From Prochlorococcus sp. AG-455-E15 (lineage in GTDB: Bacteria; Cyanobacteriota; Cyanobacteriia; PCC-6307; Cyanobiaceae), in the NCBI GenBank assembly GCA_003212115.1, contig QCQS01000031.1, positions 1 to 10,937 on the forward strand: a stretch of 10,937 nt of DNA. Reading direction: 5' to 3'. Below are positions 5,959-10,937 of the stretch, one piece after another (position 1 is the stretch's first letter; every line of letters begins with the position of its first letter). The notes under the pieces were generated by a model, which was not told where the DNA came from, ran no database searches, and saw nothing but the letters and a program-made list of their open reading frames with translations. The translations under genes and the position numbers were made by a program.

Positions 5959-7164
5959 ATGGGAGTCAGTAATAAAAATGCCCAAGATAATATCCAACCA
6001 AAGGGCAATAAAAAACCTCTTCAGGTACTTCACATAAGCAAGAAAGATACTCAAAAAAAAGATAATGAGCAAACCAATCCATATGAAGAAATCAAAAAAG
6101 AAGATATCGCAATCAAACCGCAAATCACTAAAAATGATTCAGTAAAAACAATTGATGACAATAATGAAAGCTCCAAGGATGATGATATTTCCCAACAAAA
6201 TTTAACTCAACAAGACTTAAATAGACCCCTTAATTTGCCAAAGCAAAATACAGATTTTCAACTAGAAAGAACAGTTGATGAATTCGATTTTGATGAAAGT
6301 GCTTTTTTGGAGGCCTTAAATGCAAATGAACCAATTGGAGCTACAGGAGAAACAATTTCAGGTAAAGTTATAGCAATCGAAAGTGATGGCCTATATGTTG
6401 ACATTGGCGGAAAAGCACCTGGTTATATGCCCAAAAAAGAATGTGGTTTGGGTGTCATAACTAACTTCAAAGAAAAGTTTTCTATCGGCCTTGAAATGGA
6501 AGTTTTGGTTATCAAAGAACAAAATGCTGATGGGATGGTAACACTGAGCGCTCGGGCATTAATTCTCAGGCAAAGTTGGGAGAAAGTATCGAATTCCGCA
6601 AAAAATGGAGAATTAATTAACGTTTTAATTAATGGATTTAACAGAGGTGGGCTTACGTGTGATGTAGATGGATTAAGAGGATTCATCCCAAGATCCCAAC
6701 TTGAAGATGGTCAAGACTATCAATCTTTTGTTGGCAAAACTCTAAAAGTAGCGTTTCTTGAGGTGAATCCAGAATCCAGAAAATTAGTTCTCTCTGAAAA
6801 GAAAGCATCATTAGTCTCTAAACTTACAAGTTTAGAATTAGGTCAATTAATTGAAGGAGAAATTTTAGCAGTAAAACCATATGGCTTCTTTATAGATTTA
6901 GGGGGAGCTAGTGGACTTCTGCATCAATCCTCACTAACAAATGGATCGATTCGTTCTTTAAGAGAAGTTTTTAGAGAAGGGGAGATGATAAAAGCTTTAA
7001 TATCTGAAATTGACCTTGAAAAAGGGCGCATTGGCCTCAATACAGCACTCCTAGAGAACTCTGCGGGAGAATTAATTATTGATAAGCAAAAAGTTATGCA
7101 AGAAGCAACAGAGAGAGCACTAAAAACCAAAGCACTCTTCGATAAAAAAGAACAAGATAAATGA
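5959..7164 (+). CDS. rps1b: S1-domain RNA-binding protein, ribosomal protein S1 homolog (Rps1b-like)
   Basis: An RNA-binding protein of 401 aa with three S1 (OB-fold) repeats, at about 128-200, 216-282 and 295-365. The third repeat is the most canonical, with YGFFIDLGGASGLLHQS. The first has GLYVDIGGKAPGYMPK. E. coli S1 has six repeats; cyanobacteria usually carry a three-repeat S1 (Rps1a) plus a second, divergent S1-like protein (Rps1b), and the long N-terminal tail points to the latter. Residues 1-110 are rich in Lys, Asn, Asp and Gln with no hydrophobic core and look disordered. The likely role is binding AU-rich mRNA leaders and assisting translation; few genes here have Shine-Dalgarno sites, which would suit that. 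The start has no clear ribosome site. The stop overlaps the ATG of the next gene (ATGA), so both are cotranscribed. The Rps1b name is by inference. Confidence 0.88.
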   Translation: MGVSNKNAQDNIQPKGNKKPLQVLHISKKDTQKKDNEQTNPYEEIKKEDIAIKPQITKNDSVKTIDDNNESSKDDDISQQNLTQQDLNRPLNLPKQNTDFQLERTVDEFDFDESAFLEALNANEPIGATGETISGKVIAIESDGLYVDIGGKAPGYMPKKECGLGVITNFKEKFSIGLEMEVLVIKEQNADGMVTLSARALILRQSWEKVSNSAKNGELINVLINGFNRGGLTCDVDGLRGFIPRSQLEDGQDYQSFVGKTLKVAFLEVNPESRKLVLSEKKASLVSKLTSLELGQLIEGEILAVKPYGFFIDLGGASGLLHQSSLTNGSIRSLREVFREGEMIKALISEIDLEKGRIGLNTALLENSAGELIIDKQKVMQEATERALKTKALFDKKEQDK

Positions 7165-8066
7165 ACATCAATAAAAAAATGGAGTCAAGTATTAAATTAA
7201 AAATTTCAAATTGGGAATTAGACTTTTACTCAAGACCAATTATTGAATCAAATGGAAAAAAAAGGTGGGAGTTAATTATTTGCTCTACAAGAAGTTATAA
7301 GACAGAAGATATTTTCCTTTGGAATAAAAATTGCCCTGCCAATGAAGTTAACTCAGTATGGCTTACAAAAGCACTAAATGAAGCAATTAGAGAAGCAAAA
7401 AAACAAGGTTGGGAGAAACCCCCAATTGTTCGATTCTGGAGATCGTCAATGAAATCGATTATTAAGAAATCTCTTGAAGCCCTAAGCATTGAGGCTATTG
7501 TAAGTAGGAGAACTTACGATTTATTAGATAGAATCGAATTTCTTGAAAAAGAGATTTATCCAAAGGAAAAAGGTTATGTAAAAGGCGTATTAGCCCCTAA
7601 TTTTACTTCTAAAATGGAAAATTCTCCTAAACCTCTGCCAGAAGCAGTAAGGGGCGATGCTTTAACTATCTCTGAAATACCAATTGGAGAATTAAAATCA
7701 GCAGAAAATTGGCCTATAGAATTTGGAGATATTTTCCCAATTCAGCAAGATTTAGATGATAATTACTTAGTTCCTGGATTAAGACTCTTTAGCAAAGATA
7801 GATCTTTAGCACTTTCTGCATGGTTCAGTTGTTTAGAACCTATTAAACTAGTCATCAATAAGACCCAGCTTATACTTGAAGCTTCGGAAGACGATAAGTG
7901 GCTGGTAACTGATTTACCAGAAAAAGATGCAAACATTTTGAATGCGAAGTTTTTAGAGAACAAAAAAAATTCTTTTGGTTATCAATTTATTTCCATACAG
8001 TCGACGCCATATATTGAAAAATTTGCAGGATTCTGGATCTTGAGAGATATTGAATTGATTTCATAA
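7161..8066 (+). CDS. Tab2/Atab2-family RNA-binding protein (DUF1092)
   Basis: A 301-aa member of the Tab2/Atab2 family, restricted to oxygenic phototrophs. In Chlamydomonas, Tab2 binds the psaB leader and is needed for PsaB translation; Arabidopsis ATAB2 supports translation of both photosystems. The role of cyanobacterial members is not well defined. Visible family features: WELIICS at about 36-42, an Asn/Trp-rich helix with ALNEAIREAKKQGW, the IVRFWRSSM block around 88-96, PLPEAVRGDAL in the middle, and a C-terminal GFWILRD. There is no signal peptide or membrane segment. ATG at 7161 overlaps the S1 stop; a second ATG six codons later (7179) is possible and would remove a non-conserved MNINKK. 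Translational coupling to an S1 protein supports a role in mRNA translation, possibly for photosystem I transcripts; that part is inference. Confidence 0.87.
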   Translation: MNINKKMESSIKLKISNWELDFYSRPIIESNGKKRWELIICSTRSYKTEDIFLWNKNCPANEVNSVWLTKALNEAIREAKKQGWEKPPIVRFWRSSMKSIIKKSLEALSIEAIVSRRTYDLLDRIEFLEKEIYPKEKGYVKGVLAPNFTSKMENSPKPLPEAVRGDALTISEIPIGELKSAENWPIEFGDIFPIQQDLDDNYLVPGLRLFSKDRSLALSAWFSCLEPIKLVINKTQLILEASEDDKWLVTDLPEKDANILNAKFLENKKNSFGYQFISIQSTPYIEKFAGFWILRDIELIS

Positions 8067-8075
8067 ATTCATTTT

Positions 8076-8080
8076 AGGAG
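8076..8080 (+). promoter_or_regulatory. Ribosome binding site before an ATT start
   Basis: AGGAG followed by 8 nt and ATT at 8089. It is the clearest Shine-Dalgarno sequence in the window, where most genes have none. It lies between the Tab2-family stop (8066) and the conserved N-terminus of the YfiH-type protein, and it decides the start of that gene. Confidence 0.55.
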
Positions 8081-8088
8081 CAGGAACT

Positions 8089-8871
8089 ATTCCATATAAA
8101 GAAATATATTTCTCAAAAGTTGAAATTTTTATTCAAAACAAAAAATTTGAGTATTATTCATCACCTATCCTTAGTCAAAATAATTTCAAACATGCATACT
8201 TTACAAAGTCAAGCTCTGAGAAATTTCTTCAATTATTAGGAAACTATTTTAATGAAAATTATATAAATTGTGTTACCAATCAAATTCATAGTAATGAGAT
8301 AGTGTTTGGATCTCATTCACAAAAAGGAACCAAAACTGATGCAGATGGTCTTGTTGGTAATAAATGCAATCAAAACTTATGGGTTTACACAGCTGATTGT
8401 ATGCCAATATTTTTTGCTGATAAAAGCACAAGAAATGTAGCTACCTTACATTGTGGAAGAAAAGGATTAGAAAAAAAAATAATAAAAAATCTTGTTAAAA
8501 TTTTCGATAATTTTGGAACATCTAGAGATAACTTACTTGTTGCAATAGGACCAGCGATTTCGAAGGAACATTACCTCGTTGATAAAACGACGCTCAAAGA
8601 ATTTTATAGAAAGGCCGAAAATAGAAACATAACGGTCAATTTGACTAAATCTAAGAAAGATCTTTATTTTAGTGATGCCAATCACTTTAAAGAGCAAAAC
8701 TTAAATCAACTCGATCTTAAAAGATCTGCTTATAGACAACTTTTAAATGAGAACATCCCTGATACAAATATAAATATCTCAAATTTATGTACATACAAAT
8801 TAAAAAATGAATTTAATTCCTGGAGGAGGAGCAAAACATTCTCTAGACAATGGAATTTTATTTGCACATAG
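8089..8871 (+). CDS. YfiH/laccase-domain protein (polyphenol oxidase / purine nucleosidase-phosphorylase family)
   Basis: A member of the YfiH/LACC1 (DUF152) family; related proteins act on purine nucleosides or have laccase-like activity. The Zn/Cu ligands fit E. coli YfiH H71/C107/H124: here His67 (NQIHS), Cys104 (TADC) and His121 (LHCG), spaced 37 and 17 against 36 and 17. AIGPAIS at 152-158 and a C-terminal SWRRSKTFSRQW block (244-255) are also typical. The usual HAGW[RK]G is HCGRKG, losing the Trp. No ATG, GTG or TTG occurs in frame between the stop at 8056 and the GTG at 8302. That GTG would delete 71 residues including His67, so an ATT start at 8089 behind AGGAG, giving 260 aa, is preferred. 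Alternatives: a start-lost pseudogene or a sequence error. It is 22 bp after the Tab2-family gene, probably the same operon. Confidence 0.82.
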   Translation: MPYKEIYFSKVEIFIQNKKFEYYSSPILSQNNFKHAYFTKSSSEKFLQLLGNYFNENYINCVTNQIHSNEIVFGSHSQKGTKTDADGLVGNKCNQNLWVYTADCMPIFFADKSTRNVATLHCGRKGLEKKIIKNLVKIFDNFGTSRDNLLVAIGPAISKEHYLVDKTTLKEFYRKAENRNITVNLTKSKKDLYFSDANHFKEQNLNQLDLKRSAYRQLLNENIPDTNINISNLCTYKLKNEFNSWRRSKTFSRQWNFICT

Positions 8872-8877
8872 AGATAG

Positions 8878-9228
8878 TTAACTTGGACAAATTTCACTAG
8901 TTAAGTCTTTGGCGTCTAGTAATTCGGTCATCTCCTTAGTACCTTTAATATTAAAAACTTTGGCTAACAAAACATTCTCTTTGAAGCCAAAAGGTTTTAT
9001 TTTCACTTTGCTTCCCCTTGGGAATTCATTCTTAAGTAAATTAGTTGCTTCAAGCTCATCATTTTCATTTACATCTACACAAAATAATCTAATCGTTAAA
9101 TTCCTATTTTGATCTCCCACCAAAATAGTATTTGAACTTTTAATTTGAAGAATTTCGGCCGAGTTAACTATTACAGGATTAAAAAAAATCAAACAGACTA
9201 TAATTAAAATTTTTGATAATTTAGTCAA
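8878..9228 (-). CDS. Small exported SNase-like (OB-fold) protein, probably inactive
   Basis: With a TTG start at 9228 the protein is 116 aa and opens with TKLSK, a hydrophobic run ILIIVCLIFFNPVIV and a NSA-E signal peptidase I-like site, so export to the periplasm or thylakoid lumen is expected. The mature part resembles staphylococcal-nuclease domains: an N-terminal strand with TILVG, then LTIRLFCVDVNE (equivalent to VRLxGIDAPE, with the Arg kept and the Glu pair shifted or lost), an Ala-rich helix, GSKVKIKP, and ENVLLAKVF where active enzymes have GRxLAxVY. The second catalytic Arg is missing, so nuclease activity is unlikely. The frame is open to a TTG at 9309 inside ilvB, which would add 27 residues before the signal peptide and is less likely. 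A TATATT at 9252-9257 could be its -10. The stop is 6 bp from that of the convergent YfiH-type gene. Confidence 0.6.
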   Translation of the reverse strand: MTKLSKILIIVCLIFFNPVIVNSAEILQIKSSNTILVGDQNRNLTIRLFCVDVNENDELEATNLLKNEFPRGSKVKIKPFGFKENVLLAKVFNIKGTKEMTELLDAKDLTSEICPS

Positions 9229-9296
9229 TTGAGAAATATCTAAAGCTTTGAAATATATTAAAGTTAATTTTTTAAAAATGAAGAATTTAAAAAAAA

Positions 9297-10937
9297 TTAG
9301 TCTTCGCAATTAACATATCCAACCATTTGAGCATTACTTTTACCAGGAGGAACCATTGGATAACAATTTTCACCTCTTCTTACAAGAATATTAATCAAGG
9401 CAGGGCCGTCATGATCAAGCGCATTTTTTAATTCATTCTGTAATTGTTTTCTATCAGAAATTAAGTACCCTTTAACTCCAAAAGATTCAGAAAGTTTTAC
9501 AAAATCAGGTTCACCACAACTCATATCAGATGAGGAATATCTCTCATCGTAGAAACTTTCCTGCCATTGTCTTACCATCCCTTGCCAGCGATTATTGATA
9601 ATAATCAATTTCACCTTTAGACCATATTGAGATAAAGTCCCTAATTCTTGAATATTCATTAAGACACTGGCATCTCCCGCAATACAAATTACATCTGAAT
9701 TAGGTAAGGCTGCTTTTACACCAATTGCCGCTGGCAATCCAAAACCCATAGTTCCTAAGCCTGCACTACTAATCCATTTTCTAGGAGAATTCCTAAGATA
9801 TTGAGCAGCCCACATCTGATGTTGTCCTACATCTGTAGTTACATAAGCTTCTGGTAAAAGTTCCCTCACTTTTAAAAGAACCTCCTGAGGATAAATTTCT
9901 CCTTCTTTGGGTGGGTCATATAAAGGATGTTTATTTTTCCAAAAATCAATTTTTTCTAACCAGTTTTTAGTCTTACAAGTAAATTTGTTGTTTAAAGATT
10001 GTTCATTAATTTTGAGAACAGCTTTTGAAACATCAGAAACAATTGCAACATCTACACGTCTGTTTTTATTAACTTCTGCTGGATCAATATCTATGTGAAT
10101 TACCTTTGCATTAGGTGCAAAAGTATCTAATTTTCCTGTCACCCTATCATCGAATCTAGCTCCAATAGCAATTAAAAGATCGCATTCTGTAACAGCGAAA
10201 TTTGCGTAAGCAGTTCCATGCATTCCTAACATCCCTACTGATAAATTATCTTTTTCATCAAAAGCGCCCTTCCCCATTAAGGTTGTTGTAACTGGTATTT
10301 GATAATTCTTTGCCAAAGTTTTTATTTCATTATGGGCCCCTGAAGATATTGCCCCACCTCCTACGTATAGAAGAGGTCTCTCAGAATCTTCTATTAATTT
10401 AATTGCTTTATTGATATCGCAATCATTAATTTCTCCATTTCTTTTAAATCCTTTAGGAATAATCTCACCAGGCAAAACTCTTTGATAATTAAAGAACTCC
10501 TGACCTACATCTTTGGGTATATCAATTAAAACAGGACCAGGCCTTCCAGATGAGGCTATAAAAAAAGCTTCAGAAACTACTTTCGAGATATCTGAAGGAT
10601 CTCTTATTACCCATGAATGTTTCACTATTGGGAGAGTTATACCAAAAATATCAGTTTCTTGAAAAGCATCTGTCCCTATAGCAGGTCTTGGGACTTGACC
10701 TGTAACTACAACTAGGGGGACTGAATCCATTTGCGCAGTGGCAATTCCAGTTACCAGATTTGTTGCACCTGGGCCTGAGGTCCCAAAACATACTCCTACT
10801 TCACCAGTAGATCTTGCATATCCATCAGCCGCATGTGAACCACCTTGTTCATGCCTAACCATATAATGCTTTAGCCAACCTTCTTGTTCTGCCTTATGAA
10901 CAGCGTCATATATTGGTAGTATGGCTCCCCCAGGATA
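9297..10937 (-). CDS. ilvB: Acetolactate synthase large subunit (IlvB), 5' end cut by window
   Basis: A ThDP-dependent enzyme that condenses pyruvate into 2-acetolactate (or 2-aceto-2-hydroxybutyrate), the first shared step of valine, leucine and isoleucine synthesis. The frame is open to base 10937, giving 546 visible residues; full-length proteins are about 570-620, so perhaps 40 residues are missing. The ATG at 10862 is internal: YPGGAILPIYDAV and the rest of the conserved N-terminus continue upstream of it. Visible motifs: RHEQGGSHAADGYAR with the catalytic Glu at 30, GTSGPGATN, the middle FAD-type domain with GARFDDRVTG, GLGTMGFGLPAAIG, and the ThDP-binding GDASVLMN followed by IINNRWQGMVRQWQ. 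The C-terminus ends VPPGKSNAQMVGY plus a short tail. The regulatory small subunit (ilvH/ilvN) is not in the window. Confidence 0.97.
   Translation of the reverse strand, partial: YPGGAILPIYDAVHKAEQEGWLKHYMVRHEQGGSHAADGYARSTGEVGVCFGTSGPGATNLVTGIATAQMDSVPLVVVTGQVPRPAIGTDAFQETDIFGITLPIVKHSWVIRDPSDISKVVSEAFFIASSGRPGPVLIDIPKDVGQEFFNYQRVLPGEIIPKGFKRNGEINDCDINKAIKLIEDSERPLLYVGGGAISSGAHNEIKTLAKNYQIPVTTTLMGKGAFDEKDNLSVGMLGMHGTAYANFAVTECDLLIAIGARFDDRVTGKLDTFAPNAKVIHIDIDPAEVNKNRRVDVAIVSDVSKAVLKINEQSLNNKFTCKTKNWLEKIDFWKNKHPLYDPPKEGEIYPQEVLLKVRELLPEAYVTTDVGQHQMWAAQYLRNSPRKWISSAGLGTMGFGLPAAIGVKAALPNSDVICIAGDASVLMNIQELGTLSQYGLKVKLIIINNRWQGMVRQWQESFYDERYSSSDMSCGEPDFVKLSESFGVKGYLISDRKQLQNELKNALDHDGPALINILVRRGENCYPMVPPGKSNAQMVGYVNCED

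Noticed and set aside
8302..8304. GTG as the start of the YfiH-type gene
   Set aside because: It would drop 71 residues including the metal ligand in NQIHS and has no ribosome site; ATT 8089 gives a normal-length protein.
10860..10862. ATG as the ilvB start
   Set aside because: The conserved acetolactate synthase N-terminus continues in frame upstream to the window edge, so this Met is internal.
1..10937. Mobile element, defence island or CRISPR array
   Set aside because: No transposase, integrase, repeat-spacer pattern or composition shift; every gene is a core or lineage-typical cyanobacterial gene.

Overview
The window looks like chromosomal DNA of Prochlorococcus, most likely a high-light clade. 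Base composition is strongly AT-rich, intergenic gaps are very short, and gene content and order match that lineage. The alkane pair ado-aar followed by accA, an SDR gene and folE, facing trpF, is an arrangement I recall from HL Prochlorococcus (in strain MED4 the alkane pair is PMM0532/PMM0533, from memory). No rRNA, tRNA, CRISPR array, IS element or phage gene was seen, and no stretch over 300 bases lacks a gene.

Layout. The 3' part of trpF (tryptophan pathway) runs rightward from the left edge and overlaps the end of folE (folate/pterin synthesis) by 4 bp, tail to tail. Next comes a leftward block, read right to left: ado (aldehyde-deformylating oxygenase), aar (acyl-ACP reductase), accA (acetyl-CoA carboxylase alpha subunit) and a classical SDR, then folE behind its own promoter-like sequence. 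aar-accA-SDR are almost without gaps and probably cotranscribed. ado has a perfect TATAAT box. Together, AccA feeds malonyl-CoA into fatty acid synthesis, AAR reduces acyl-ACP to a fatty aldehyde, and ADO removes the aldehyde carbon to give an alka(e)ne such as pentadecane. A creatininase-superfamily amidohydrolase lies upstream of ado on the same strand.

From 5.96 kb a rightward block follows: an S1-domain protein (Rps1b-like), a Tab2/Atab2-family (DUF1092) protein whose ATG overlaps the S1 stop codon, and a YfiH/laccase-domain (multicopper polyphenol oxidase-like) protein. The first two suggest a translation-related pair. The YfiH-type gene has no ATG, GTG or TTG start in its conserved N-terminal region. 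A good AGGAG site before an ATT codon suggests a rare ATT start giving a normal 260-residue protein.

The right end is leftward: a small exported SNase-like protein that lacks most catalytic residues, and ilvB (acetolactate synthase large subunit), cut at its 5' end by the window edge.

No wholly new system was recognised. The points most worth a second look are the ATT start, the altered HxGWxG motif in the same protein, the S1-Tab2 coupling, the unassigned SDR in the alkane cluster, and the catalytically degenerate exported SNase-like protein.
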